NCBI RefSeq assembly: GCF_013377235.1
Contig: NZ_CP016226.1
Coordinates: 372,001 to 436,000, forward strand
Reading direction: 5' to 3'
Source: Mannheimia varigena
Lineage (GTDB): Bacteria; Pseudomonadota; Gammaproteobacteria; Enterobacterales; Pasteurellaceae
DNA length: 64,000 nucleotides
Shown here: one piece after another, positions 51,278 through 60,427 of the stretch
Layout of the letters: every line of letters starts with the position of its first letter
How positions within the stretch are numbered: position 1 is the stretch's first letter
Made by a program: the position numbers and the translations under genes
The notes under the pieces: model-generated
The model's input: only the letters and a program-made list of their open reading frames with translations
Database searches by the model: none
What the model was told of the DNA's origin: nothing

Positions 51278-51637
51278 TTACTTGTATTTGATGTTTATCT
51301 CAATATCGAAAAGGTCCGTCGTTTTTCCTTCTTTATCTGTCCAACTTACTTTACCAGTGACAATAGTGTCGATTTCATCATCAATATCATTTGGTGGCAG
51401 GTGGCGTAGCTTATCTTGAACAATTGGGCGTTTGAGCTCTTTTTCAAGCCACTCATTCAGCTCTTTTTCTTCTAAGCCTCGCTTTATTTCTTGATTTTTA
51501 CGCACAATCGAAGCAGCAAAGAAAGTAAAAAATACAACTAATAAAATTCCGGCATTTACCCAGCCTATTTTATTAAAGATTAAAATCGTAAAAAAGGTAA
51601 TGATTGATAACATAATAAAATAACAAAAATTACCCAT
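51278..51637 (-). CDS. Small two-helix membrane protein of unknown function
   Basis: A 119-residue protein not recognised. Residues about 3-20 and 27-44 are hydrophobic helices (NFCYFIMLSIITFFTILIF and VNAGILLVVFFTFFAASIV); then a charged helical stretch (RKNQEIKRGLEEKELNEWLEKELKRP) and a short beta-rich end with DIEINIKYK. ATG 51637 is chosen because GGAG lies nine bases before it, whereas ATG 51652 has no ribosome site. It sits alone between the tRNA-Leu and gapA and looks accessory; no conserved neighbour explains it. Confidence 0.6.
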   Translation of the reverse strand: MGNFCYFIMLSIITFFTILIFNKIGWVNAGILLVVFFTFFAASIVRKNQEIKRGLEEKELNEWLEKELKRPIVQDKLRHLPPNDIDDEIDTIVTGKVSWTDKEGKTTDLFDIEINIKYK

Positions 51638-51805
51638 TTTAATTTTCTCCATAGTAGCTAGCTTATGGATAATATATAGCAATTTCGATGTCAAATTTCA
51701 ATAAACAATCTCCACAAATCAAAGAATTTCTTTTTCAAGCTCAAACGTATTTTTACCATTCGGGATTATAAACTTAAAACAACATTAAAATATTACCCAA
51801 AGCGA

Positions 51806-51837
51806 AAGGACCAAACTCTTCTCAGAATTTGGTCCTT
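51806..51837 (-). terminator. Rho-independent terminator after gapA
   Basis: AAGGACCAAA (51806-51815) pairs with TTTGGTCCTT (51828-51837), 26 bases beyond the gapA stop. Confidence 0.85.
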
Positions 51838-51862
51838 ATTAAATTTATCTATAACTTAGCCA

Positions 51863-52867
51863 TTAGCCTTTATAGTTATAAACGTGAGCTACTAAGTCTA
51901 ATACTTTGTTTGAGTAACCAACTTCGTTATCGTACCAAGATACTAATTTAACGAAAGTATCTGTTAATGCGATACCCGCTGCTGCATCGAATACAGAAGT
52001 TTCAGTTGCACCATTGAAATCTGTTGAAACTACTGCATCTTCTGTGTAACCTAATACGCCTTTCATTTCATTTTCTGAAGCACGTTTGATTTCTGCACAG
52101 ATTTCAGCGTAAGTTGCTGGTTTTTCTAAGTTTACAGTTAAATCAACAACAGAAACGTTTGTGGTTGGAACACGGAACGCCATACCAGTTAATTTACCGT
52201 TTAATGCTGGTAATACTTTACCTACTGCTTTCGCTGCACCTGTTGATGAAGGGATGATGTTTTGTGATGCACCACGACCACCACGCCAGTCTTTCGCTGA
52301 TGGACCATCTACAGTTTTTTGTGTCGCAGTTGTTGCGTGAACTGTAGTCATTAAGCCTTCTTTGATACCGAATTTCTCGTGGATTACTTTCGCTAATGGC
52401 GCTAAGCAGTTTGTAGTACAAGAAGCGTTTGATACGATGTCTTGACCTGCATAAGCGTCAAAGTTTACACCGTTTACGAACATAGGCGTTGCATCTTTAG
52501 ATGGACCTGTTAAAACAACTTTTTTCGCACCAGCAGTAATGTGTTTACGAGCAGTTTCATCATCTAAGAATAAGCCAGTTGCTTCAACTGCGATATCAAC
52601 ACCGATTTCGTCCCATTTTAAGTTAGCAGGATCACGCTCAGCAGTTACACGGATTGCTTTACCGTTTACTACTAATTGACCATCTTTAACTTCAACAGTA
52701 CCATCAAAACGGCCATGAGTTGAATCGTATTTCAACATATAAGCCATATAATCAACATCGATCAAGTCGTTGATACCAACTACTTCGATGTCATCACGAT
52801 GTTGTGCTGCACGGAAAACAATACGACCAATACGGCCAAAGCCGTTAATACCAATTTTAATTGCCAT
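51863..52867 (-). CDS. gapA: Glyceraldehyde-3-phosphate dehydrogenase
   Basis: A 334-residue glycolytic dehydrogenase. The NAD loop is INGFGRIGRIVFRAA (6-20); the catalytic cysteine is in SNASCTTNCLAP (about 146-157) with the paired histidine in HATTATQKTVDGPSAKDWRGG. Codon choice is strongly biased, as expected for a highly expressed gene. Single-gene unit with a strong terminator. Confidence 0.97.
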   Translation of the reverse strand: MAIKIGINGFGRIGRIVFRAAQHRDDIEVVGINDLIDVDYMAYMLKYDSTHGRFDGTVEVKDGQLVVNGKAIRVTAERDPANLKWDEIGVDIAVEATGLFLDDETARKHITAGAKKVVLTGPSKDATPMFVNGVNFDAYAGQDIVSNASCTTNCLAPLAKVIHEKFGIKEGLMTTVHATTATQKTVDGPSAKDWRGGRGASQNIIPSSTGAAKAVGKVLPALNGKLTGMAFRVPTTNVSVVDLTVNLEKPATYAEICAEIKRASENEMKGVLGYTEDAVVSTDFNGATETSVFDAAAGIALTDTFVKLVSWYDNEVGYSNKVLDLVAHVYNYKG

Positions 52868-53001
52868 AGATTTTTCTACCTATATTAAAGTTAAACAAAA
52901 TTTGTTCTTTATGTACTACTAAAGATGTTAGAGATTATAACACATCTTTTCCACTTCCTGACAAGCTTAAAGAACTCGCTCAATATAACAGATAATTTTT
53001 T

Positions 53002-53017
53002 TGTGATCTATGTCAAA
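53002..53017. promoter_or_regulatory. CRP/FNR-like site between gapA and msrB
   Basis: TGTGATCTATGTCAAA keeps the TGTGA arm and a TCAAA second arm. It lies 135 bases before gapA and 72 before msrB. The same pattern occurs at 19917 and near 13219. Confidence 0.4.
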
Positions 53018-53088
53018 TTTTCAAATTTATAGCGATTTATAATGAAAAAAAAGTTAGAATATTTTGCGATGAGGTAAGGAGAAAAATA

Positions 53089-53484
53089 GTGATTAAAGAT
53101 ATTAAAGACTTAACCAAGCAGCAAGTTGATATTTTAATAAATCACGGTACAGAACGTCCTTTTACGGGAAAATTATTGAATGAAAACCGTGTAGGTATTT
53201 ACCGTTGTGCAAGATGTCATCAAGATCTCTTTCATTCTGATACTAAATTTGATGCTGGTTGTGGCTGGCCAAGCTTTTATCAAACAATTTCAAAAACATC
53301 ATTACGCTATCTAGATGATTACAGTTTTGGGATGCACAGAACCGAAATCCGTTGCGGCAATTGTGATTCCCATATGGGGCATGTTTTTAATGATGGTCCG
53401 CCACCTACAGGATTACGTTTTTGCTTAAATTCTGTCGCATTAAATTTTAAGTGGGCAAAAACTGGCGAGGAAATGGACGGCTAA
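53089..53484 (+). CDS. msrB: Peptide-methionine (R)-S-oxide reductase MsrB
   Basis: A 131-residue enzyme that repairs methionine-R-sulfoxide. Zinc sites CARC and CGNC flank GCGWPSF; the redox cysteine is in LRFCLNSVAL. It begins with GTG 53089 after an ideal AAGGAG, and no ATG alternative exists upstream. It is a stand-alone MsrB, not the MsrA/B fusion that many Haemophilus carry. Confidence 0.93.
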   Translation: MIKDIKDLTKQQVDILINHGTERPFTGKLLNENRVGIYRCARCHQDLFHSDTKFDAGCGWPSFYQTISKTSLRYLDDYSFGMHRTEIRCGNCDSHMGHVFNDGPPPTGLRFCLNSVALNFKWAKTGEEMDG

Positions 53485-53494
53485 TTTTCGAGAT

Positions 53495-53552
53495 ACAAGC
53501 GGTTAAATTTGGATAGAAATTTGCAAAAAATTATCTAAATTTAACCGCTTGT
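53495..53552 (+). terminator. Uptake-signal hairpin after msrB
   Basis: ACAAGCGGTTAAATTT and AAATTTAACCGCTTGT form a 16-pair stem with a loop of GGATAGAAATTTGCAAAAAATTATCT. It ends just before the next gene. Confidence 0.8.
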
Positions 53553-53570
53553 TTGGCTAGCGATAAAAAT

Positions 53571-54425
53571 ATGAAAAAACGCTTACTATTATTAACCCTG
53601 ACCTTATTAGGGAGTGCTTTATTATTGAACTACAGAAACCTAACCATTTATACTACCCCTGAAGTTGTTTTTCAAGATTCTAAGAAAAGCATCTTTAAAG
53701 AAATGGAGTTTTCTTCTTATTGGCGATGCTATCAAAATACTGACGTTGCCCCAACTCCGAATAAACGTTTTCAGTTGCTTAATTGGAATATTCATAAAGG
53801 CAAAGATCCTAACTGGCAAGAAGATCTAAAAAAATTTACTGAGAAAAAAGATTTTGTGCTATTACAAGAGGCAACTTCAGGGCAACAGATTTCAGACTTA
53901 CTTTCACAATTTGAGAGTTCTTTGCATATTTTTGCCTTTCAGTACCAACAGCAAAAATCAGGTATTCTCAATTTAAGCCGTTTAGATGCTGATCGCTATT
54001 GCCTAAATGGCTCTCAAGAACCGTTGCTTAGATTACCTAAATTGATGTCTGCAATGCGTTTTCCGTTTGAAAATGGTCAATCTTTACTTGTAATTAATGT
54101 CCACCTAATTAATTTTGATTGGACGAACCATAGTTATCAGAAGCAACTAGATGGCTTAAAAGTGCTTATTCAACAACATCAAGGAGCCGTTATTTTAGCA
54201 GGCGATTTTAATACTTGGAACGAAAAGCGCAAAGCCAAGCTACTTGAATTAACCAATGACTTACAACTAGCAGAGGTGCAAATTATCCCTGACATTCGGA
54301 CCACTGCGTTTGGTTATCCGTTAGATTATATTTTTACTCGAGATATTATTGTACATTCTGCAACAAGCTATACAGTGAAAAGCTCCGATCACAATCCACT
54401 TGAGCTTGATTTTTCGCTAAAATAG
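53571..54425 (+). CDS. YafD-like (UPF0294) endonuclease/exonuclease/phosphatase-fold protein
   Basis: A 284-residue protein with an N-terminal membrane anchor or signal (KKRLLLLTLTLLGSALLLNY) and the EEP-fold signatures LNWNIHKGKD, LLQEATS, INVHLI, LAGDFNTWNEKR and SSDHNPLELDF. YafD-type proteins are predicted phosphoesterases without a settled substrate. ATG 53571 is used. The next gene, cls, begins 29 bases later. Confidence 0.82.
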   Translation: MKKRLLLLTLTLLGSALLLNYRNLTIYTTPEVVFQDSKKSIFKEMEFSSYWRCYQNTDVAPTPNKRFQLLNWNIHKGKDPNWQEDLKKFTEKKDFVLLQEATSGQQISDLLSQFESSLHIFAFQYQQQKSGILNLSRLDADRYCLNGSQEPLLRLPKLMSAMRFPFENGQSLLVINVHLINFDWTNHSYQKQLDGLKVLIQQHQGAVILAGDFNTWNEKRKAKLLELTNDLQLAEVQIIPDIRTTAFGYPLDYIFTRDIIVHSATSYTVKSSDHNPLELDFSLK

Positions 54426-54454
54426 CCTTGAAACATTTTGATAAGGACTGTCTT

Positions 54455-55936
54455 ATGCCGTTTTCTTTCACTTGGAGTAGCTTCTTACTTCTCATTAACT
54501 TTCTGATTGTAGTGTTGTTTTCTATCAGAGTGCTATATACCCAACGCAATATCGGCGCAGCTATTGCATGGATAATAATCCTATTCGTTTTCCCTGTGGT
54601 GGGAATTGTTCTTTATTTATTGATTGGCGAGCCTCGTGTTAGTAAAAGGCGTCTTGCTCGAACCCAAAAAATGATCAAATTCTATGATGAGTTTGCAGAA
54701 GAATATTTACCAAGTGAGCATTTCAATCCTGATGATGAAATTCATCCTACCTTTCGTGGTATTGAGCGAATGGCGGAACAAACCACTTGCTTAGGTGCAA
54801 GTGCGAATAATAGTATGAAACTGCTTAGTACCACCGATGAAATTTTGAACTCTATGATTGAGGATATTGAGCAAGCACAATACAGCTGCCTACTCGCCTT
54901 TTATATTGTAGAACCTGAGGGCAAAATTAATAAGCTATTAGAAGCAATTAAAGCGGCGGCAGAACGTGGTGTGCATTGTGTGATTTTAGCTGATGATGTA
55001 GGAAGCGGTCCATTTCTCAAAAGCGAGTGGCGCACCAAACTAGAGCAAGTTGGTGTATTTATTCAAACTTCCCTGCCGGTTGGTCTTATGCAAACTATTT
55101 ATGGTCGCAATGATTTGCGTAATCATCGCAAAATTTTAGTCATTGACTACCAAATTGGTTATACAGGAAGTTTTAACTTAATCGACCCTGTATTATTTAG
55201 AAAAGATATCGGTATTGGCAGATGGTTTGATGTGATGATGCGTTGTACCGGTCCTATTGTGCTTGAAATGGCAGCTGTTCTCTACGCAGATATTGCCGTA
55301 GAAGATGACGAAAACCTGCAAAAAGTAAAAGATTTCTTAAATCAACAGGCGAAAAAACACAATGGCTTAACAGCGCCAACCACTGGTGGTGTTATTGCAC
55401 AGGTTATTCCGTCTGCTCCTGAACAAGAAGAAAGTATTATTTATGAAACCATTTTATGTGCAATTCACCTTGCAACCAAACGCATAGTGATTACGACCCC
55501 TTATTTTGTTCCAAACGAACCGCTATTATTGGCACTCACTACTGCCGCACGCAAAGGAGTTGATGTTACGCTTATTTTACCAAGAAAAAATGACTCTAAA
55601 ATGGTGCATTATGCTTCACGTGCTTATTTTCCATTGCTACTTAAAAACAATGTAAAAATTGCTCGCTTCGATCAAGGTATGCTCCATACTAAAACATTGG
55701 TGATTGATGATGAATTCAGCCTATTCGGCACGGTAAATATGGATATGCGAAGTTTCTTCCTGAATTTAGAAATCAGTCTTGCCATTTATGATAAAAAAAT
55801 AACTAAAGAGATTTCTCAACTTCAACAGAAATATCTTGAACAAAGTGAATTGATTACCCCGAAAGGCTGGCGTTATCGCATCAAATTATGGGGATTAGTC
55901 GAAAATATTGTCAGATTGATGAGTCCACTACTCTAA
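54455..55936 (+). CDS. clsA: Cardiolipin synthase A
   Basis: A 493-residue phospholipase D-type enzyme (486 in E. coli) that condenses two phosphatidylglycerols. Two N-terminal membrane helices (about 5-55) are followed by two HKD motifs: NHRKILVIDYQIGYTGSFN (about 225) and HTKTLVIDDEFSLFGTVNMD (about 405). ATG 54455 follows AAGGA; a TTG at 54428 is unlikely. An uptake-signal hairpin closes the unit. Confidence 0.93.
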   Translation: MPFSFTWSSFLLLINFLIVVLFSIRVLYTQRNIGAAIAWIIILFVFPVVGIVLYLLIGEPRVSKRRLARTQKMIKFYDEFAEEYLPSEHFNPDDEIHPTFRGIERMAEQTTCLGASANNSMKLLSTTDEILNSMIEDIEQAQYSCLLAFYIVEPEGKINKLLEAIKAAAERGVHCVILADDVGSGPFLKSEWRTKLEQVGVFIQTSLPVGLMQTIYGRNDLRNHRKILVIDYQIGYTGSFNLIDPVLFRKDIGIGRWFDVMMRCTGPIVLEMAAVLYADIAVEDDENLQKVKDFLNQQAKKHNGLTAPTTGGVIAQVIPSAPEQEESIIYETILCAIHLATKRIVITTPYFVPNEPLLLALTTAARKGVDVTLILPRKNDSKMVHYASRAYFPLLLKNNVKIARFDQGMLHTKTLVIDDEFSLFGTVNMDMRSFFLNLEISLAIYDKKITKEISQLQQKYLEQSELITPKGWRYRIKLWGLVENIVRLMSPLL

Positions 55937-55939
55937 ATG

Positions 55940-55996
55940 CAAGCGGTCAAAATCAGAACGTCTTTTGCAAATTTTTAACCGATTTTGACCGCTTGT
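55940..55996. terminator. Two-way terminator of inverted uptake signals (cls / leuB)
   Basis: CAAGCGGTCAAAATC (55940-55954) pairs with GATTTTGACCGCTTG (55981-55995) between the convergent genes. Confidence 0.82.
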
Positions 55997-56011
55997 TATG
56001 TAATTTTCAGA

Positions 56012-57094
56012 TTAGGCTAAAATATTTTTCGCAATCATATCGCCCATTTCTGAGGTAGAAAGTGGCTTGCTGTCATCAGCGAGATCCGCAGTGCGGTAAC
56101 CGTCTGCTAATGTTTTTTGGATTGCGGTTTCGATTGCCTCTGCCGCTTCGCCTAAGTTGAAGCTGTAGCGTAGCATCATTGCAGCAGAAAGAATTTGGGC
56201 AATCGGGTTGGCGATGTTTTTGCCTGCGATGTCCGGAGCTGAACCACCTGCCGGTTCATATAAACCGAAGCCTTTTTCGTTGAGGCTGGCAGAAGGCAAC
56301 ATTCCCATTGAACCGGTAATCATCGCCGCTTCGTCTGAAATAATATCGCCGAAAATATTCGAGCAAAGTAGCACGTCAAACGATTCAGGGGCTTTGATAA
56401 GCTGCATTGTGGCGTTATCAATATACATATGCTCAAGCGTCACTTCCGGATACCCTTTCGCAATTTCGGTTACGGTTTCACGCCATAAAATCGAGCTTTG
56501 TAACACATTAGCTTTATCCACCGAAGTCACGTGTCTTTTGCGTTTCATCGCCGACTCAAACGCCACGCGAGCAATACGCTCAATTTCATATTTGTAATAC
56601 ACTTCGGTGTCGAAAGCTCGGATTTGCGAGCCTTCTCCGTCTCTGCCTTTTGGTTGCCCGAAGTAAATTCCGCCAGTTAATTCACGCACCACCACCATAT
56701 CAAAGCCTTTTGCGGCAATATCAGCACGCAGTGGGCAGAATTTTTCTAAGCCTTTGTAAAGTGCTGCCGGGCGTAAGTTACAGAATAGAGAGAAATGTTT
56801 GCGAAGTGGGAGTAATGAGCCACGTTCAGGCTGTTCATCCGGCGGTAAATTTACCCATTTCGGGCCACCCACCGATCCAAATAAAATCGCATCGGCTTCT
56901 TCACAACCTTTTAAAGTGTTTTCCGGCAGTGCTTTGCCTTGAGCATCAATCGCTGCCCCACCAATGTTGTATTCGTTGAAATTTAATTTAAAACCAAATT
57001 TTTGCTGCGTTGCTTCAAGCACTTTGATGGCTTGAGCCATTACTTCAGGTCCAATTCCATCGCCGGCTAATACCGCAATATTGTAAGTTTGCAT
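56012..57094 (-). CDS. leuB: 3-Isopropylmalate dehydrogenase
   Basis: A 360-residue dehydrogenase of leucine synthesis. The signatures GDGIGPEVMAQA (11-22), RELTGGIYFG (about 140), the DKANVL segment and GSAPDIAGKNIANP (about 283) are intact. leuA, leuC and leuD are not next to it, so leuB is a single-gene unit here; the leader has no obvious leucine-rich attenuator. Confidence 0.95.
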   Translation of the reverse strand: MQTYNIAVLAGDGIGPEVMAQAIKVLEATQQKFGFKLNFNEYNIGGAAIDAQGKALPENTLKGCEEADAILFGSVGGPKWVNLPPDEQPERGSLLPLRKHFSLFCNLRPAALYKGLEKFCPLRADIAAKGFDMVVVRELTGGIYFGQPKGRDGEGSQIRAFDTEVYYKYEIERIARVAFESAMKRKRHVTSVDKANVLQSSILWRETVTEIAKGYPEVTLEHMYIDNATMQLIKAPESFDVLLCSNIFGDIISDEAAMITGSMGMLPSASLNEKGFGLYEPAGGSAPDIAGKNIANPIAQILSAAMMLRYSFNLGEAAEAIETAIQKTLADGYRTADLADDSKPLSTSEMGDMIAKNILA

Positions 57095-57212
57095 ATAGTT
57101 CCTCTTAAAATTATCAATATAAAATTCTGTTACATTCTGCCTGAAAACGATATTTTTTTAAATGCAATTTTAGTGAAATAGCGTAAAATAACCGCCTATT
57201 TGGAGATTTTTA

Positions 57213-57443
57213 ATGAAAATAACCGCCTGTAAAATACTCGCCCTACTCTATTTAGTGCTGAATTTAACTGCCTGTGGCACAATGATTAGTTTGGTTGAAC
57301 AAGACTACAGTGTCTATGCAGGTGTAACTAAAGACTTCCAAGCAATGCAACAAGGTGGTATTTTGGCGGTGCTAGCGGTTATTGATTTACCGCTGAGCTT
57401 TGTATTAGATACTCTGATGTTGCCCGTAACTCTCAGTCAATAA
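57213..57443 (+). CDS. YceK/YidQ family small lipoprotein
   Basis: A 76-residue protein with a signal peptide and lipobox LNLTACG, cysteine at residue 21, then SVYAGVTKDFQAMQQ and IDLPLSFVLDTLMLPVTL, the DUF1375 pattern of E. coli YceK and YidQ. The role is unknown. It is convergent with sapD and separated from it by the altered uptake-signal hairpin. Confidence 0.8.
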   Translation: MKITACKILALLYLVLNLTACGTMISLVEQDYSVYAGVTKDFQAMQQGGILAVLAVIDLPLSFVLDTLMLPVTLSQ

Positions 57444-57484
57444 CAAGCGATCATATTTTAGGTTATTTTTGCAAATCGCTTGTT
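57442..57484. terminator. Altered inverted uptake signals kept as a hairpin (YceK / sapD)
   Basis: AACAAGCGAT (57442-57451) pairs perfectly with ATCGCTTGTT (57475-57484), followed by TTT on the plus strand. Relative to ACAAGCGGT both arms carry the same change (GGT to GAT), so pairing is kept although the uptake 9-mer is lost. Confidence 0.75.
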
Positions 57485-57485
57485 T

Positions 57486-58532
57486 TTATTCCTTATCACC
57501 CAATTCTGCCACCACAAATGGCGTATTTTCGACTTTATTTTTCAACAAATTCTGCTCTCTAAAGTTAATCGGGAAATGGCAGGCAAATTCGTGCTGTTTC
57601 ACTTTCACTAACGGCGGTTTGTTTATACACTTTTTCTGAGCAAAAGGACAACGGGGCCCTAAACGGCAGCCAATCGGCATTTCGTGCAACATCGGCACAG
57701 AACCTCGTAGCGTATTCAAACTGCTTTTAAACACCAGTGGTTGAGAAAAATCGGGCGAGCTGTTGAGCAACACCCTAGTATAGGGGTGGTAAGAAGATTC
57801 TAAAATGCTCTCTTTATCCGCAATTTCCACCGTTTGCCCACAATAAAGCACATTATAAGAATCCACCCAGTTTTGGATACTTTTCATATCATTGCTAACT
57901 AGCAAAATTGATGTTCCAAGATTTTGATTCATACTGGAAAGTAGGCGATAAATTTGAAGCTGCGTAGTGGATTCCATAATGTTAGTTGGTTCATCAGCTA
58001 CTAATAACCGCGGCTGATTAGCCACCGCCATCGCTATCATTACTTTCTGAGCCTCGCCTTCAGTAATATCAACAGGATAACTATTCATAATATCTTGATG
58101 ATCCCGAACCCCCACACGATGTAGTAGCTCAATTGCTTTTTTCTTTTTCCAACCAAACCATTGCCACCATTTGCCTTTAAAGTTAATTGCCTGCATTAGT
58201 TGTTTGCTGATACGTTGGCTCGGGTCAAGGCTAGCTAACGGCTCTTGGAATACCATCGAAATGTGATCGCCTACTAATTTTCGGCGCTCTTTTGGGGAAA
58301 GTTTTAGTAGCTCAATATCATCAAAACGAAAACGGTCAGCTGTCACAATCCATTCTTCTTTCACAATGCCACAAATCACTTTTGCAATCAGGCTTTTTCC
58401 TGAACCAGACTCTCCAACTAAACCGCAAATTTCGCCTTCATCAACAGTTAGGTTAATGTTATCCACCATTTTTACTCGCCCTTTTGGCGTGTCGATTTCA
58501 ATGCTTAAATGGCGAATATCAAGTAGTGCCAT
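57486..58532 (-). CDS. sapD: Peptide ABC transporter ATP-binding protein SapD
   Basis: A 348-residue ATPase with Walker A GLVGESGSGKSLIAK (about 36-50), the unusual signature region ITEGEAQKV in place of LSGGQ (about 165) and Walker B LLVADEPTNIME (about 184), plus the oligopeptide-type cysteine-rich C terminus (CRLGPRCPFAQKKC). The operon drives uptake of antimicrobial peptides or haem. A sapF gene is expected next but is not present; the downstream stretch holds a terminator and a convergent lipoprotein gene. Confidence 0.93.
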   Translation of the reverse strand: MALLDIRHLSIEIDTPKGRVKMVDNINLTVDEGEICGLVGESGSGKSLIAKVICGIVKEEWIVTADRFRFDDIELLKLSPKERRKLVGDHISMVFQEPLASLDPSQRISKQLMQAINFKGKWWQWFGWKKKKAIELLHRVGVRDHQDIMNSYPVDITEGEAQKVMIAMAVANQPRLLVADEPTNIMESTTQLQIYRLLSSMNQNLGTSILLVSNDMKSIQNWVDSYNVLYCGQTVEIADKESILESSYHPYTRVLLNSSPDFSQPLVFKSSLNTLRGSVPMLHEMPIGCRLGPRCPFAQKKCINKPPLVKVKQHEFACHFPINFREQNLLKNKVENTPFVVAELGDKE

Positions 58533-58568
58533 AATATTCCTTAATTTGCAAATTTTTGCGATAAAATA

Positions 58569-58577
58569 ACCGCTTGT
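58569..58577 (-). repeat. DNA uptake signal between sapC and sapD
   Basis: ACCGCTTGT in the 47-base gap within the sap operon; a single copy that cannot form a hairpin, so it does not split the operon. Confidence 0.75.
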
Positions 58578-58579
58578 AA

Positions 58580-59473
58580 TTAGGCTTTATGATATTTCTC
58601 AAATACAGAGGTAAGCCTCGTTCCTAACATTGTAATTGTAAAAATACTGAAAATAATTGCAAGCCCCGGCAAAATAACCGTCCACGGTGCAATATAAATC
58701 AGCTCCATAGATTCTCTAATCATAGCTCCCCATTCAGGGGTAGGGCTTTGTGCACCAAGCATAATAAAACTTAATGCACTAATATCTAATATCGCAATCA
58801 CAAAGATATGTGAAAGCGCTTTAATTGCGACACCCGTTAAATTAGGAATAATTACTTCCTTAATTAAATACCAACGACTTGCTCCGTCTAATTTGAGCGT
58901 TAAAATATACTCTTTCTTTAATTGCAATTCTGTTGCTTGATAAATCTTATGAATAAAATGTGGTAACATAGCCAAAAAAATAGCAAGCATTGCATTCATT
59001 AAACTTGCATCCATCAATGTCGCAATAATAATTGCAATGAGTAAAATTGGCATAAATAAGAATGTATCAAATAAATGGCTAATAAACCAAACTGATTGAC
59101 CTTTTCTTAGCCCCGCATAAATCCCAATGCTTCCACCAATTAAGCCAATGAGGAATGTAATCAGAAGCGCTGAACCTACTGTATAGTAAAATCCATACAT
59201 AATTCGACTTAAAATATCCCGTCCTAAATCATCAGTACCGAAAAAGTGGCGAATTTGTCCTCTGTCGTCCCAAGAAGGGGGCATCAGCTCTAAACCAACA
59301 AATTGTTCATTATAGTTGTAAGGTGCAAGTAAACTACCCAAAAAAACTAATGTTAGTAGAAGTAGAAGGAGATAAAAACTCCCCAAAGCCACTTTATCTT
59401 GACGAAAAGACAACCAGAATTTTTTGAGATATTCTGTTTCCCTAAATTGCTCTGCATCTTTAATAAGAGCCAT
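58580..59473 (-). CDS. sapC: Peptide ABC transporter permease SapC
   Basis: A 297-residue inner-membrane permease with about six helices, of the DppC/OppC type; the EAA-like loop LKLDGASRWYLIKEVIIPNL is near residue 195. Its ATG overlaps the end of sapB by 14 bases. Confidence 0.93.
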   Translation of the reverse strand: MALIKDAEQFRETEYLKKFWLSFRQDKVALGSFYLLLLLLTLVFLGSLLAPYNYNEQFVGLELMPPSWDDRGQIRHFFGTDDLGRDILSRIMYGFYYTVGSALLITFLIGLIGGSIGIYAGLRKGQSVWFISHLFDTFLFMPILLIAIIIATLMDASLMNAMLAIFLAMLPHFIHKIYQATELQLKKEYILTLKLDGASRWYLIKEVIIPNLTGVAIKALSHIFVIAILDISALSFIMLGAQSPTPEWGAMIRESMELIYIAPWTVILPGLAIIFSIFTITMLGTRLTSVFEKYHKA

Positions 59474-60425
59474 ACCAATCCTTTTTATCTGAAGGGTCTA
59501 AGATTACCCGAATAAAACCTGTCATCATATCAACTAGCAATACAAATACGCCAATAGCTACCACGCCAGCAGAAATAGCATTATAGTCTTGGATCGCTAA
59601 AGCATTAATTAACCAACGTCCAATACCTCCCCAGCTAAAAATATTTTCAATCAACATACCAAAAGCAAAAATAAGAATAAAGGTACGAGCTATCATCGGC
59701 AATAATGATGGTAACGTATTGCGAATAATGTGGGTAGTCCAAATTCTAAATGGTGTCCACCCTCTTGTTTTTGCTACTTTAATATAATTTTGTCGCATCA
59801 CATAAGCCGCTCTATCTTGCGTAACGTGCATAATTTCAAGTGTTGCCGGAATGGCTAATACTAATGCAGGAAGAGCTAAATGTTGAAGGGTATTTTGCAT
59901 CATTTTTAACTTATAAGGACTATCTGATAACCAAATATCTAGTAGAAGAAAACCAGTTACCTTCTGTTTAGGGTAAATGGGGTGGATCTCTCCAACCGCT
60001 GAAATTTCCCACTGATTAAGTGAAGCATCATACATTAAGACCAATCCTAGCCAAAATACTGGAATAGCTAGACTGAGTGTTCCTGCAATATTTAATGCTT
60101 TTCCTAACATATTTTGTTGCTGAGTAGCCGCAAAAAAACCTAATGGAATACCGATGATAAGTGACACTATAAGTGCGGATAAGCAAAGCGTAATAGTTGC
60201 TGGAAATACCTGTAAAATTTGTGCCGTTAATGACTGCCCATTAGTAAAACTAATACCAAAATCGCCATTTAATAACGATTTTACATAATTAAAATACGCA
60301 TCAAACCAATTCAGCTCTGCTAAATGATTCAATGGGTCTCTTAACAGAATATGAAAGCTAATGATAGATAAGAAAATCAGTGTAATTAAGGTAAGAAATA
60401 CTTTTCGGATAAAGGCTGTTAGCAT
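59460..60425 (-). CDS. sapB: Peptide ABC transporter permease SapB
   Basis: A 321-residue DppB-type permease with the N-terminal helix LTAFIRKVFLTLITLIFLSIISF, the EAA loop KVAKTRGWTPFRIWTTHIIRN (about 215-235) and five later helices. It starts two bases after the sapA stop. Confidence 0.93.
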   Translation of the reverse strand: MLTAFIRKVFLTLITLIFLSIISFHILLRDPLNHLAELNWFDAYFNYVKSLLNGDFGISFTNGQSLTAQILQVFPATITLCLSALIVSLIIGIPLGFFAATQQQNMLGKALNIAGTLSLAIPVFWLGLVLMYDASLNQWEISAVGEIHPIYPKQKVTGFLLLDIWLSDSPYKLKMMQNTLQHLALPALVLAIPATLEIMHVTQDRAAYVMRQNYIKVAKTRGWTPFRIWTTHIIRNTLPSLLPMIARTFILIFAFGMLIENIFSWGGIGRWLINALAIQDYNAISAGVVAIGVFVLLVDMMTGFIRVILDPSDKKDWYGSY

Positions 60426-60427
60426 AA

